A stretch of DNA of 64,000 bases from Prochlorococcus marinus str. MIT 9401 (GCF_000760095.1 NZ_JNAR01000006.1:1-64000); one strand, 5' to 3'; counted from the first letter of the stretch, positions 10,820 through 20,537 are shown. Notes: generated by a model from the letters alone, not told the origin. Numbers and translations are program-made.

Positions 10820-11101
10820 CTAAAGGGGTGTTGCTTCAGAAATATAAGCGACTCCTCCGTAATAGCTCAAATCGTCCCTGATATTATCTCTCATTTTATC
10901 TATTAATTCTTGCTCGCAAAAAACAATTACATGAGCATTCGCTCCTAATCCTGTAAATTCCATATCTTCCGTAACAACTCTTTCAGGTCCTCTGCCTGTA
11001 GCGTGTTTCATAACTGTATATCCAGGAACATTAGCTTTTTCTAATGTTTTAATGATTGCATCTAGTTCTCTTTCACTAAATATCAAATCTAATCTTTTCA
11101 T
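10820..11101 (-). CDS. sbtB: PII-like bicarbonate-uptake regulator SbtB
   Basis: SbtB is a trimeric PII-like protein that binds adenine nucleotides and controls the bicarbonate transporter SbtA. The 93 residues show the ferredoxin-like fold (RLDLIFSERELDAIIKTLE, VPGYTVMKHATGRG, NAHVIVFCEQELIDKM) and end in YISEATPL. There is no C-terminal CxxxxxC extension like the redox R-loop of other cyanobacterial SbtB proteins. It lies 2 bp after sbtA at the end of a bicA-sbtA-sbtB run, so co-expression is very likely. Confidence 0.92.
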   Translation of the reverse strand: MKRLDLIFSERELDAIIKTLEKANVPGYTVMKHATGRGPERVVTEDMEFTGLGANAHVIVFCEQELIDKMRDNIRDDLSYYGGVAYISEATPL

Positions 11102-11103
11102 TT

Positions 11104-12102
11104 TTATAAAGGTGATAGTGGGATAATAGTATTTACTAAACTCATATATATGGGAATGCCAAGAACTATATTGAATGGGAAAGTTAGACCTAGTGTAGTT
11201 GAAATATAATAACTAGATTTAGCTTCTGGAACTGTCATCCTCATTGCTGCAGGAACTGCTAAATAAGACGCGCTTGCACATAAAACCACAAATAAAAGTG
11301 CGTTGCCAGGTCCTAAAGATAAAAATCTTGCAACGAAAACACCAATAAATGCGTTAAATAAAGGCATAAAAATGGCGAATCCAATCAAGAACGAACCTGC
11401 ATTTTTCAGTCTCGGCAATCTTTGAGCAGCAACTATTCCCATATCTAACAAGAAGAAGCATTCTGCTCCATAGAATAATTGTCCAGTAAAAGGCTCCATT
11501 TTTTCAATACCTGAGGGATTACTGGCAGCAGTGAGAAATCCTACAATCAAGCTTGAGAGCAATAAATAAACTGATCCATTCAAAAGTGATTCGTGTAATA
11601 TTGCGCTTAGATGCATTTTTCTTGATTTTGGTCTATTTTTTGGAGCTGCAAATTTCACAAGTAATAATCCAACGATTATTGCAGGAGACTCCATTAAAGC
11701 TAAAGCGCCAACCATAAATCCATCAAAAGCTATTTTTTGACTTTCTAAAAAACTTTCTGCAGAGATAAATGTAACAGCACTAATTGAACCGTATGCTGCT
11801 GCTATCGCGGCTGAATTAAAGACATCAAACTTAAATCTTAAAATTAAAAATCCAATCAGCGGGATAATTAGTGACATCAGAATTGCAGCACTTAAAGTAG
11901 GCAATACTTGATCTGTAAAACCACTTTTCTGTATCTCTATACCTCCTTTAAAACCAATAGCTAGGAGTAGGTATAAGGAGAAGAGTTTAGGTAATGGAGC
12001 TGGTATCTCTAAATCAGATTTAAAGAGTACTGATATTGCTCCAATCAAAAAGAAAAGAACTGGCGGGGCTAATACATTTTGCAGAATTGGGCTTATTTCC
12101 AT
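11104..12102 (-). CDS. sbtA: Sodium-dependent bicarbonate transporter SbtA
   Basis: SbtA imports bicarbonate with sodium across the plasma membrane for the CO2-concentrating mechanism. The 332-residue protein has about ten hydrophobic helices in two inverted halves; FLIGAISVLFKSDLEIP and the glycine-rich IGFKGGIEI in the first half are characteristic, and the second half carries ASASYLAVPAAMRM. It sits 6 bp after bicA and 2 bp before sbtB. It is shorter than freshwater SbtA (about 370 residues), mainly in the central loop. Confidence 0.93.
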   Translation of the reverse strand: MEISPILQNVLAPPVLFFLIGAISVLFKSDLEIPAPLPKLFSLYLLLAIGFKGGIEIQKSGFTDQVLPTLSAAILMSLIIPLIGFLILRFKFDVFNSAAIAAAYGSISAVTFISAESFLESQKIAFDGFMVGALALMESPAIIVGLLLVKFAAPKNRPKSRKMHLSAILHESLLNGSVYLLLSSLIVGFLTAASNPSGIEKMEPFTGQLFYGAECFFLLDMGIVAAQRLPRLKNAGSFLIGFAIFMPLFNAFIGVFVARFLSLGPGNALLFVVLCASASYLAVPAAMRMTVPEAKSSYYISTTLGLTFPFNIVLGIPIYMSLVNTIIPLSPL

Positions 12103-12108
12103 AAATTA

Positions 12109-13776
12109 TTAGGCTATTTCATTTAGAGCAGTTTCTAAAGCTTCTTTTCTTGTTTCAATAATCCCTTCAACTCCAAACCTAGCTAATCTATCTTTTACTT
12201 TTTCATTAGCACCTGCAACAAATGCTTTTCTGGAATTATTTTTTGCTTCTTGCATCATATCTTCTATTGCCAGAGTCGCGGTCACTCCAAGTCTTGGAAC
12301 ATCAGTGATATCTAATATCAAAACTTTGTAGTTTCTTACAAGCATCATTCTCTCAGATATACCTTTAGCTGCTCCAAAACTAAGTGGTCCTTTAAGTCTA
12401 AATAGCATTACTTCTCCTGAACATCTATCTAGTAGTGCTTTTTCATCAGCAGGTAATGCATTTTTAGCTTGATCATCTTTTGATAAAGGATTATCCTCAT
12501 CCATACCTTCTAGTTGAGTTTCAGTTATTGAATCGATAGTGAGCATATTTGCTATAAATACACCTACTAAAACTGCCCAAATTAAATCCCAAAAAACTGT
12601 CATCAAAAGTACGCCATACATTACTACTGAAGTTTTTAAAGATAATTTGTGAGCCCTCCTTAAAAATCCCCAATCAATAATATCTAAACCTACTTTTATA
12701 AGGATTCCTGCTAGTAACGCAGTTGGTATTTGCTCAGCTAAAGGTCCCGCACCAACTAAAACTATCAACAACACAACTGAGTGAACCATACCAGAGATAG
12801 GAGTTGATCCTCCAGATTTAACATTTATGACTGTTCTCATTGTTGCTCCTGCTCCAGGTAAACCTGAAAACAGACCTGCAACTGCATTTCCTATCCCTTG
12901 ACCAATAAGTTCTCTATCAGAATCATGTTTTGTTTGAGAGATATTATCTGCTACTAGAGATGTCAGTAAGGAGTCAATTGCGCCAAGTACTGCTAGGACT
13001 AATCCTGCTTTGAAAATAATTGGGAAATATTGATTAAAACTTGGGAAATTTAAAGATGGAACTCCCCTTGGAATTTCTCCAATTCTATCAATTGCTCCAT
13101 CTCCAAAAATTAATATTGATATTGGAGTAACTATCAATAGTGCCAAGAGAGGAGAAGGTACCCACTGACTTATTTTTCTAGGAGTAAGGAATACTATACC
13201 TAGTGTCATTATTGCAACTCCAATAGCAGCACCATTGGGCTGGAAATTTGAAAATACAGTAGTTAAAGATTCGACTACTCCACCTCGAGTGCTAATTCCA
13301 AGTAATGGACCAATCTGAAGCGCAATGATTATTACTCCAATACCAGACATAAATCCTGAAACAACAGAATATGGAACTAAAGTAATGTATTTACCTAGTT
13401 TTAGAATCCCGAATAATATTTGCAGTAAGCCGCCAATGACTACCGCTGCCATAACTAAAGGTAAAATTTGTCCTGCAGAAAGATCTCTTGGAACCCCCAC
13501 TGCGGCCAAGCCTGCTACTACACCTGCAACAGTTACACTCATGGGACCGGTAGGTCCACTAACTTGAGCAGGTGTTCCGCCGAATAATGCGGCTAAAAAA
13601 CCAACTACTACTGCTCCATAAAGTCCATAAATTGCTCCGCCAGGTCCTAACGCAGCATTTCCAAAAGCAAGAGCGAGAGGTAAAGCCACTACTGCGGCTG
13701 TGATGCCTCCTAGAATATCGCCTCTTACATTTTTCAGATGAAATCCATTAATTATGTTCAAAGATGCTTTCCTCAA
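12109..13776 (-). CDS. bicA: SulP-family anion transporter, BicA-like bicarbonate transporter
   Basis: The 555-residue protein has a membrane domain of roughly 10-14 helices (from GGITAAVVALPLALAFG to about residue 405) followed by a cytoplasmic STAS domain (residues about 435-550, with LKGPLSFGAAKG and VLILDITDVPRLGVTATLAI). BicA is a low-affinity, high-flux sodium/bicarbonate importer; SulP homologues can also carry sulfate, but the sbtA-sbtB neighbours favour bicarbonate. The start appears to be TTG at 13774-13776. The upstream 208 bp is shared with divergent hemB. Confidence 0.87.
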   Translation of the reverse strand: MRKASLNIINGFHLKNVRGDILGGITAAVVALPLALAFGNAALGPGGAIYGLYGAVVVGFLAALFGGTPAQVSGPTGPMSVTVAGVVAGLAAVGVPRDLSAGQILPLVMAAVVIGGLLQILFGILKLGKYITLVPYSVVSGFMSGIGVIIIALQIGPLLGISTRGGVVESLTTVFSNFQPNGAAIGVAIMTLGIVFLTPRKISQWVPSPLLALLIVTPISILIFGDGAIDRIGEIPRGVPSLNFPSFNQYFPIIFKAGLVLAVLGAIDSLLTSLVADNISQTKHDSDRELIGQGIGNAVAGLFSGLPGAGATMRTVINVKSGGSTPISGMVHSVVLLIVLVGAGPLAEQIPTALLAGILIKVGLDIIDWGFLRRAHKLSLKTSVVMYGVLLMTVFWDLIWAVLVGVFIANMLTIDSITETQLEGMDEDNPLSKDDQAKNALPADEKALLDRCSGEVMLFRLKGPLSFGAAKGISERMMLVRNYKVLILDITDVPRLGVTATLAIEDMMQEAKNNSRKAFVAGANEKVKDRLARFGVEGIIETRKEALETALNEIA

Positions 13777-13984
13777 AATAAATACTTAACTAAAAGATAT
13801 TATCTCTAAATGATGTAAATTTGTGAAAAATGAAGATTGTGCAAAATATTTTTGTAACTTTTTTTGCTCTTATTAAATAAATTTTAGTTAATTTTCCTGA
13901 ACAAAAGTAGTCTCTGATTAATTTTTGTGCGAGGCAAGCGATTAATGTATTAGATAAATATTTTTCAATTTAAATAATATTCAA

Positions 13985-14986
13985 ATGAATTCGATTATTC
14001 GTCCAAGGAGATTAAGAAGAAATGAGGCAATTAGAGAAATGGTTAGAGAAAACCATCTAACGGCATCGGACTTTATATATCCATTATTTATTCATGAAAA
14101 AGATTTTAAAGAGGACATTTCAGCAATGCCCGGAACTTATAGATGGGATATTAATGGCTTAATAAAGGAGGTTACTAGGGCATGGGAATTGGGAATAAGG
14201 TGTGTGGTTCTTTTCCCAAAAATTGACGATAGCTTAAAGACTGAAGATGGAGCAGAATGTTTTAATGAAGATGGTTTAATACCTGAAGCTATTCGAATAT
14301 TAAAAAAAGAGATTCCAGAAATGGCAATAATGACAGATGTTGCCTTGGACCCATACTCTTGTGATGGTCATGATGGATTAGTTGATGAAACTGGCAAAAT
14401 ATTGAACGATGAAACAATCGAAATTTTAAAAAAACAAGCTTTAACTCAAGCTAGAGCTGGAGCAGATTTTATTGGCCCAAGTGACATGATGGATGGGAGA
14501 GTTGGAGCAATTAGAACTGCTCTTGATAGTGAAGGATTTAGTGATGTAGGTATTATTAGTTATACAGCTAAATATTCATCTGCTTATTATGGTCCGTTTA
14601 GAACTGCTTTAGATTCGGCTCCTAGAGAAAATAGTAAGAAAGTAATTCCAGACAATAAGTCTACATATCAAATGGACCCTGCCAATTCAAAAGAGGCTTT
14701 AATTGAATCTGCATTGGATCAGTATGAAGGAGCTGATATTTTGATGGTAAAACCAGGAATCTCATATTTGGATATTGTTTATAGACTAAGCACATTTTCA
14801 AATAAGCCCATAGCTGCATACAACGTTAGTGGGGAGTATTCCATGGTAAAGTCTGCTGCTATGAAGAACTGGATTAACGAAAAAGATATTGTTTTAGAGA
14901 CATTGCTTAGTTTTAAAAGAGCAGGAGCAAAATTAATACTCACTTATCATGCTTGTGATGCATCTCAATGGTTGCAGGATACTTAA
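13985..14986 (+). CDS. hemB: Porphobilinogen synthase (5-aminolevulinate dehydratase)
   Basis: It condenses two 5-aminolevulinate molecules into porphobilinogen for haem and chlorophyll. The 333-residue sequence shows the two Schiff-base lysines, one in YTAKYSSAYYGPFR and one in ILMVKPGISYLD. The active-site metal segment DVALDPYSCDGHDG resembles the magnesium-dependent aspartate-rich type of photosynthetic organisms more than the cysteine-rich zinc type. The ATG is at 13985, divergent from bicA. Confidence 0.97.
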   Translation: MNSIIRPRRLRRNEAIREMVRENHLTASDFIYPLFIHEKDFKEDISAMPGTYRWDINGLIKEVTRAWELGIRCVVLFPKIDDSLKTEDGAECFNEDGLIPEAIRILKKEIPEMAIMTDVALDPYSCDGHDGLVDETGKILNDETIEILKKQALTQARAGADFIGPSDMMDGRVGAIRTALDSEGFSDVGIISYTAKYSSAYYGPFRTALDSAPRENSKKVIPDNKSTYQMDPANSKEALIESALDQYEGADILMVKPGISYLDIVYRLSTFSNKPIAAYNVSGEYSMVKSAAMKNWINEKDIVLETLLSFKRAGAKLILTYHACDASQWLQDT

Positions 14987-15048
14987 AAACTCATTATTAA
15001 CAAAAATTTGGTTTATTCTTAGATAAATAATAAATTAATTGATTTGTT

Positions 15049-15435
15049 TTGAAGTTTTCACAAGGAGTAAATAGGATTGGTCACATTGCACTTAGAGTAG
15101 AGGATCTCGAAAGGGCGAGATCTTTTTATATTAAGCTGGGTATGAAATTGGTTTGGGATGATAAAGATTGGTCTTATTTAGAGGCAGGTAAAGGTAAAGA
15201 TGGACTTGCCTTGTTAGGCCCTAGCTACAAAGCTGCGGGACCTCACTTTGCTTTTCATTTTGAAAATAAAAAAGAAGTAGAAAATATTCAAAATGATTTA
15301 AAAAATTCTGGTGTAAAAGTTGGTCCTTTACATGAGCATAGAGATGGAACAGCATCTTTTTATATGAAGGATACTGAAGGAAACTGGCTTGAGATGCTTT
15401 ATGTTCCTCCTGAGGGTATTCAATCGAATACTTGA
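15049..15435 (+). CDS. VOC/glyoxalase-family metalloprotein
   Basis: A 128-residue single vicinal-oxygen-chelate module. It has the paired beta-alpha-beta-beta-beta units starting RIGHIALRVEDLERARSFY and ending DTEGNWLEMLYV. Metal ligands are suggested by His in IGHIAL, His in PHFAFHF and Glu in WLEMLYV. Substrate is not predictable from sequence: lactoylglutathione lyase, dioxygenase and resistance-type proteins all share this fold. The start is taken as TTG at 15049-15051. It lies 62 bp after hemB and 12 bp before mutS2, so an operon is likely. Confidence 0.82.
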   Translation: MKFSQGVNRIGHIALRVEDLERARSFYIKLGMKLVWDDKDWSYLEAGKGKDGLALLGPSYKAAGPHFAFHFENKKEVENIQNDLKNSGVKVGPLHEHRDGTASFYMKDTEGNWLEMLYVPPEGIQSNT

Positions 15436-15447
15436 TTCTTTTTTTGT

Positions 15448-17859
15448 ATGCAAGAGAAAAGTTATTCTAAAAAATCATATTCAGATAACACCTTAGAAGA
15501 AGAATCTATAAACCTTTTAGAGTGGGATTCATTAAAAACCCATTTATCTTCCTTCGCCTCAACGGAAATGGGTAAACGATCAATTTTAAGTTTTGTTATA
15601 CCCTCAGAATACGAAGCATCTAAAAGACTCTTGAATGAAACTGTTGAAATTAATGAGTTAGAAAAAAATTTAGATAAATCAATCAGTTTTTCTGGTGTTT
15701 TTGATATTAGTAGAAATATTGAAATTTGTTCGAAGGGAGGTGTAATTTCATCTTCTGAATTGTTAGAGATAGCGAAAACAATTGCTGCAGCAAGAAATTT
15801 AAAAAAAATCTTATTAGATTTTGAACAAAGGCCTTATATTTCATCATTCACAAAAAATTTAATTGACCATCAGAATATCGAAACGATTTTTAAAAAAGGC
15901 ATTGAATCCAATGGAAGGATTTCAGACAATGCTAGTAATGCACTATCTATTCTTAGAAAAGAATTTTTATCTAAGAAACTTGAAAGAAAAATATTAGTTG
16001 AAAAATTTATTCAAAAGAATTTAGCTTATTTGCAAGATACTACTATTGGAGATCGATATGGAAGGCCTGTTTTAGCAGTAAAAGTTAATTATGTAGATAA
16101 ATTTAAAGGAATAATTCATGACTCTTCATCTTCAGGAAATACAGTATATTTTGAGCCTGAAAGTGTAGTAACTAAAGGTAATAAGATTGCTTCTTTAGAG
16201 GCTAGGATCACAGCAGAAGAATTTAAATTACTTAAGAAATGGTCCCAGGTTGTTAGTGATAATTCAGAAAATCTTATTGAAATGGCATCCATTTTATTGA
16301 GATTAGAAAATGCCCTAACTCGTTCAAGATATTCGAAATGGATTGGAGGCAAAACTCCTACTTTTGAGAAAAGTCCTATTATTTCTTTAATTGGTTTTTC
16401 TCATCCGTTATTGATTTGGGAACATAAGAAAAAAGGAGCCCCTTCACCAGTAGCTGTCGATTTTTATATAAATAGGAATATTAAAGTTGTAGCTATTACA
16501 GGTCCAAATACTGGAGGTAAAACAGCAGCTTTAAAAGGTTTGGGCTTGTCTTTACTTATGGCTAGAGCAGGATTATTGATACCTTCAACTAATAATCCTA
16601 TTATCCCTTTTTGTCCAAATATATATGTGGATATAGGAGATAATCAATCATTAGAAGAAAATTTATCTACCTTCAGTGGGCACATATCCCGCATAAAAGA
16701 AATATTAGATTCACTTGATTATAAGAAAGGATTGTCGGTCGTTTTGCTAGATGAGATTGGATCTGGCACAGATCCTCTTGAAGGAAGTGCTCTTGCGATG
16801 GCTTTATTAAAAGAATTTGCAAATAAATCTGATATCACTTTTGCAACTACACATTATGGAGATATTAAGGCTTTAAAATATAACGACTCAAGATTTGAAA
16901 ACGTATCAGTTGCCTTTGATGAGGATTCTTTGAAGCCAAAATATATACTCAACTGGGGTATTCCTGGGAGAAGTAATGCTTTGTCAATTTCAAAGAGAAT
17001 TGGTCTCGATGAAAGCATACTCAATGAAGCTGCAAATTATCTAAAGCCAAAAGAAGTTGACAATATTAACAGTATTATCAAAGGACTTGAGGAAGAGAAG
17101 ATTAAACAACAAAATTCTGCAGAAGCTGCTGCAGAATTGATTGCAAGGACTGAAATATTACATGATGAACTGAAGAGAAATTATGAATATCAAAAAATAA
17201 ATGCTGAAAAAATCCAGGAAATTGAAAGGTCTAAATTATCAAAACATATTGTATCCGCTAAAAAAGAGGTGATAGATTTGATTAAAAAATTAAGAGATAA
17301 AAATGTAAATGGAGAGGATACGAGAATTATTGGAAAAAGATTAAAGGAAATTGAAAAGGAACATTTAACCCAAAAAAAACCTGAAAAGTCAATATCGTGG
17401 AACCCTCAGGTAGGTGATTTTGTAAAAATTAAAAGTCTAAATAGTACGGGACAAATTATAGATTTAGATAAAAAAGATGGTTTTTATGAAATTAAATGTG
17501 GTTCATTTAGAAGTACATTATCTGTAAATGACTTTGAAGGTATTAATGGAGAAAAGCCTAATTTTAAGATGTCAAAAATTGAGGTCAATTCTACTAGAGA
17601 AGATTTTTCTTTTTCTAAAGTTAGAACGAGTAAAAATACAATTGACGTAAGAGGACTAAGAGTTCATGAAGCCGAAATAATTATTGAGGAGAAAATTAGA
17701 AAATTTCATGGACCGCTATGGATTGTTCATGGAATTGGCACAGGGAAATTAAAAAAAGGAATAAGAAATTGGTTATCAGGTATAAATTATGTTGATAAGA
17801 TTGAAGATGCAGCCAACAACGAAGGTGGACCTGGTTGCAGTATTGCGTGGATAAAATAA
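15448..17859 (+). CDS. mutS2: Endonuclease MutS2
   Basis: A MutS-family ATPase lacking the mismatch-recognition domain; in other bacteria it acts on branched DNA or on collided ribosomes. The 803 residues include an N-terminal core and clamp, Walker A GPNTGGKT near residue 351, Walker B VVLLDEIGSGTDPLEG, TTHYGDIKAL, a charged coiled coil at about 530-640, and a C-terminal Smr nuclease domain (IDVRGLRVHEAE and IVHGIGTGKLKKGI). All parts look intact. It is followed by obgE after 41 bp. Confidence 0.94.
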   Translation: MQEKSYSKKSYSDNTLEEESINLLEWDSLKTHLSSFASTEMGKRSILSFVIPSEYEASKRLLNETVEINELEKNLDKSISFSGVFDISRNIEICSKGGVISSSELLEIAKTIAAARNLKKILLDFEQRPYISSFTKNLIDHQNIETIFKKGIESNGRISDNASNALSILRKEFLSKKLERKILVEKFIQKNLAYLQDTTIGDRYGRPVLAVKVNYVDKFKGIIHDSSSSGNTVYFEPESVVTKGNKIASLEARITAEEFKLLKKWSQVVSDNSENLIEMASILLRLENALTRSRYSKWIGGKTPTFEKSPIISLIGFSHPLLIWEHKKKGAPSPVAVDFYINRNIKVVAITGPNTGGKTAALKGLGLSLLMARAGLLIPSTNNPIIPFCPNIYVDIGDNQSLEENLSTFSGHISRIKEILDSLDYKKGLSVVLLDEIGSGTDPLEGSALAMALLKEFANKSDITFATTHYGDIKALKYNDSRFENVSVAFDEDSLKPKYILNWGIPGRSNALSISKRIGLDESILNEAANYLKPKEVDNINSIIKGLEEEKIKQQNSAEAAAELIARTEILHDELKRNYEYQKINAEKIQEIERSKLSKHIVSAKKEVIDLIKKLRDKNVNGEDTRIIGKRLKEIEKEHLTQKKPEKSISWNPQVGDFVKIKSLNSTGQIIDLDKKDGFYEIKCGSFRSTLSVNDFEGINGEKPNFKMSKIEVNSTREDFSFSKVRTSKNTIDVRGLRVHEAEIIIEEKIRKFHGPLWIVHGIGTGKLKKGIRNWLSGINYVDKIEDAANNEGGPGCSIAWIK

Positions 17860-17900
17860 AATTAAAAATACTTAGAAAAAAATTTAATAAGCTTAATTAA

Positions 17901-18884
17901 GTGCAATTTATTGATCAAGCAAACATTATTCTTAAAGCTGGAAAAGGTGGAAATGGAATAGTTTCATTTAGAAGAGAAAAATTCGTTCCTGCTGGAGGAC
18001 CTTCCGGGGGAAATGGTGGCAGAGGGGGTTCAGTTATTTTGATGGCTGATAATAATCTTCAAACATTATTAGATTTCAAATTCAAACGTGAAATAATTGC
18101 TCAAGATGGATTCAAAGGAGGTCCTAACAAGAGATCAGGTGCTTCAGGTGAGGATACAATCCTTAAAGTTCCATGTGGGACAGAAATTAGGGATATTAAA
18201 ACCGGCATTATTTTAGGAGACTTAACTAAAGATAAACAAAGTTTAATTATTGCCATTGGAGGAAAAGGTGGACATGGTAATGCTTACTATTTAAGTAACC
18301 AAAATAGAGCCCCAGAATCATTCACTGAAGGTAAAGATGGTGAGATATGGGAGGTTCAATTAGAACTAAAACTTCTTGCAGAGGTTGGGATTATAGGACT
18401 TCCAAATGCTGGGAAAAGTACTTTGATTTCCGTTGTATCATCTGCTCGTCCAAAAATTGCAAATTATCCTTTCACAACTCTAATACCTAACTTAGGTGTA
18501 GTAAGAAAAATTGATGGGAACGGTTGCCTTTTTGCGGACATTCCTGGATTAATATCAGGGGCAGCTGATGGAGTGGGTTTAGGGCATGATTTTTTAAGGC
18601 ACATCCAAAGAACGAAGATACTTGTTCACTTAATTGATGCTATTGCAGATAATCCTTTAAATGATTTTGAGATAATTGAGCAGGAATTAAAAAAATATGG
18701 GAAAGGTCTTTTAGATAAAGAGAGGATAATAGTTTTGAATAAAATGGAACTGGTAGATGATGATTATTTGAAAATAATTTCAAAAAAGTTAGAAGATTTA
18801 TCTAAAAAGAAAGTTTTAGTTATTTCTTCATCTTTAAAAAAAGGTTTATCTTCATTGCTTTCTGAAGTATGGAAAAGGATCTAA
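17901..18884 (+). CDS. obgE: GTPase Obg
   Basis: Obg is a ribosome-associated GTPase for 50S assembly and stress responses. The 327-residue protein begins with the glycine-rich Obg fold ([33 protein letters not shown]). The G domain follows from about residue 160: G1 [10 protein letters not shown]3 [20 protein letters not shown], and G4 NKMEL. It lacks a long C-terminal OCT extension, as is common in cyanobacteria. The start is GTG at 17901. Confidence 0.95.
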   Translation: MQFIDQANIILKAGKGGNGIVSFRREKFVPAGGPSGGNGGRGGSVILMADNNLQTLLDFKFKREIIAQDGFKGGPNKRSGASGEDTILKVPCGTEIRDIKTGIILGDLTKDKQSLIIAIGGKGGHGNAYYLSNQNRAPESFTEGKDGEIWEVQLELKLLAEVGIIGLPNAGKSTLISVVSSARPKIANYPFTTLIPNLGVVRKIDGNGCLFADIPGLISGAADGVGLGHDFLRHIQRTKILVHLIDAIADNPLNDFEIIEQELKKYGKGLLDKERIIVLNKMELVDDDYLKIISKKLEDLSKKKVLVISSSLKKGLSSLLSEVWKRI

Positions 18885-18970
18885 CTTAAATTAAAAATTG
18901 TTTTGTAAAAAAAAACACTTGATTTAATTTTGAAAATTAGTCATAAATAAGATACTCCTCTAAACACAAT

Positions 18971-19153
18971 ATGAATTTCTATACTTGCTTTGATCAACAA
19001 GGAAAAATAATAGCTAGATGTCAAACCATTCAAGATATTGAGGTTTTGAAGAAAATGGGAAGACCAATTGTAGAAGTTAAGGAAATGAAAAATGAGGAGT
19101 CGGTTGTATGTTCCCTTACAGGAAGTCCATCCGACTTTAATAGAGATTACTAA
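18971..19153 (+). CDS. Small conserved hypothetical protein
   Basis: 60 residues, soluble, with no membrane segment. It reads as a compact beta-rich domain (NFYTCFDQQGKIIARCQTIQ) with a charged tail. I do not recognise a domain family. Support comes from protein-like composition, an ATG with correct spacing in the obgE direction, and a strong terminator 22 bp after its stop. It might be co-transcribed with obgE (86-bp gap). Confidence 0.7.
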   Translation: MNFYTCFDQQGKIIARCQTIQDIEVLKKMGRPIVEVKEMKNEESVVCSLTGSPSDFNRDY

Positions 19154-19170
19154 TAGAATTTAACAAATAA

Positions 19171-19197
19171 AAAAAGGGCTACTAGAGCCCTTTTTTT
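19171..19197. terminator. Bidirectional intrinsic terminator
   Basis: AGGGCT (19175-19180) pairs with AGCCCT (19186-19191) across a five-base loop. A T-run follows on the plus strand (19191-19197) and an A-run precedes it, so it can stop transcription from both the 60-residue gene (plus) and the convergent CP12 gene (minus). Confidence 0.88.
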
Positions 19198-19224
19198 ATT
19201 ATGCATTATCTATCAAAAGAAAAC

Positions 19225-19443
19225 TTAATCATCATAAACTAGACATTCTGGTTCATCCGGATTGGCGTCGCAGAATAGTTCCAAAGCATTAGGGTCATGT
19301 TTATCCTCTGGATGATGATCCTTATATTCTTCGAGTTCTTTAAGCTCATCAGTTAAATGTCTGACCTTTGGAAGATTGCCCTCTGCTTTTGCAGATTCGA
19401 TTTCCGATTGATCTTTTTGGATGTGTTCGTCAATGGATTTCAT
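19225..19443 (-). CDS. cp12: Calvin-cycle regulator CP12
   Basis: CP12 is an intrinsically disordered protein that assembles GAPDH and phosphoribulokinase into an inactive complex in the dark. The C-terminal signature ELFCDANPDEPECLVYDD holds the cysteine pair that forms the GAPDH-binding disulfide loop. The N-terminal cysteine pair of plant CP12 is absent and the AWD_VEEL core is replaced by VRHLTDELKELEEY. The 72-residue length fits the picocyanobacterial form. The gene faces a shared terminator at its 3' end. Confidence 0.93.
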   Translation of the reverse strand: MKSIDEHIQKDQSEIESAKAEGNLPKVRHLTDELKELEEYKDHHPEDKHDPNALELFCDANPDEPECLVYDD

Positions 19444-19569
19444 TTTAAGCTTTTCGTACTTTAGTAGACATACATAACATAGTTAATTTCTAATGAAATT
19501 GCATTATCTATGAATTAAATAAGTGTTCATTACAACATCATTTTTTTTTCGAAATTGATTTATGTATTT

Positions 19570-20514
19570 TTAAGACTCTAATCTCATTATTTCCTCTAAA
19601 GATGATAAAACGGGGATTAATTGATTTGGGTTTAAAGGGAATAAAGCTTTGTAGTAATCTTTTTTCCATTCATTGTCGAAGCATGTCCTTTTTACGTTAG
19701 ATAAGTTAAAGAATTTTAATCTCCATTCAATAATCTTTTTGAAACTTGATAGTTCTTGTTCAGTACATTTGAAAAGTTTGCTATATATCAATTCCCATCT
19801 TATAAGCGTTGGAAAAAGGTAAATATCTGCGTAGGTTAACTCTTTTCCAAAGATCCAGTCCCCTTTGTTTTTCTGTAGTAAGTTTTCAACTTCATTTATA
19901 GCTGCGAAAAGATTTTCACTAGCTTTTTCATATGCTAACTGGTTTCTGGCAAAACCACATTTATATACGCCATCATTAATGCTGTTATTAATTAAATCTA
20001 AAAATTTTTGATTACAGTCTTTAATATTTATTACCTGATACTTTGGTTGAATTTTTATTGAATTGAGTAGTTTGATTATCTGGGAACTTTCATTAGACAA
20101 AATATTTACTTTATCTTTTGCAAAACTAACTAAGAGAGGTAATGTCGCTCTAAAAATTATCTTTTTATTAGCTTTTTTGTAGAGGTCAGAAAGTCTCATA
20201 CATCCCTTAATCTTGGCATTGAAAATCCATTCTCCATGCTCAACGTCTGCTTTTAAAAAAATAACTTTAACTTTTTTAGATAAATGTTTTATTTCGTGTA
20301 CGAGCAAAGTTCTTTGACACCATGGACAAGAATGACCTACTAATAAATAAATTTGTCCATTCTCATTATTAATGTCGTATTCACTATTAATAGTTATACC
20401 TTTAGGCCTTTTATAATTACCATGTAAATCTGATGGCGCGAAGCCATTCATTAATTGGGTCCAAAACCAAAACCAGAATTTTCTAGAGGCATTTATGAGG
20501 TATTTATTTTGCAT
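19570..20514 (-). CDS. Glutathione S-transferase-like protein (omega/xi type)
   Basis: A 314-residue protein with an N-terminal thioredoxin-like domain holding VGHSCPWCQRTLLVHEIK and a C-terminal all-helical GST domain (GDWIFGKELTYADIYLFPTLIRWE). Xi-class glutathionyl-hydroquinone reductases have a single catalytic Cys in CPWAHR; here the motif is CPWCQR, so a second cysteine is present. A role in quinone or disulfide reduction is plausible but unproven. It is divergent from aspartoacylase with a 23-bp gap. Confidence 0.8.
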   Translation of the reverse strand: MQNKYLINASRKFWFWFWTQLMNGFAPSDLHGNYKRPKGITINSEYDINNENGQIYLLVGHSCPWCQRTLLVHEIKHLSKKVKVIFLKADVEHGEWIFNAKIKGCMRLSDLYKKANKKIIFRATLPLLVSFAKDKVNILSNESSQIIKLLNSIKIQPKYQVINIKDCNQKFLDLINNSINDGVYKCGFARNQLAYEKASENLFAAINEVENLLQKNKGDWIFGKELTYADIYLFPTLIRWELIYSKLFKCTEQELSSFKKIIEWRLKFFNLSNVKRTCFDNEWKKDYYKALFPLNPNQLIPVLSSLEEIMRLES

Positions 20515-20537
20515 AAAATTTTATTTTTAAAGAAAAA

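Noticed and set aside
13777-13984. Regulator binding sites between bicA and hemB
   Set aside because: Only generic AT-rich promoter-like DNA was seen; no NtcA box or clear inverted repeat.
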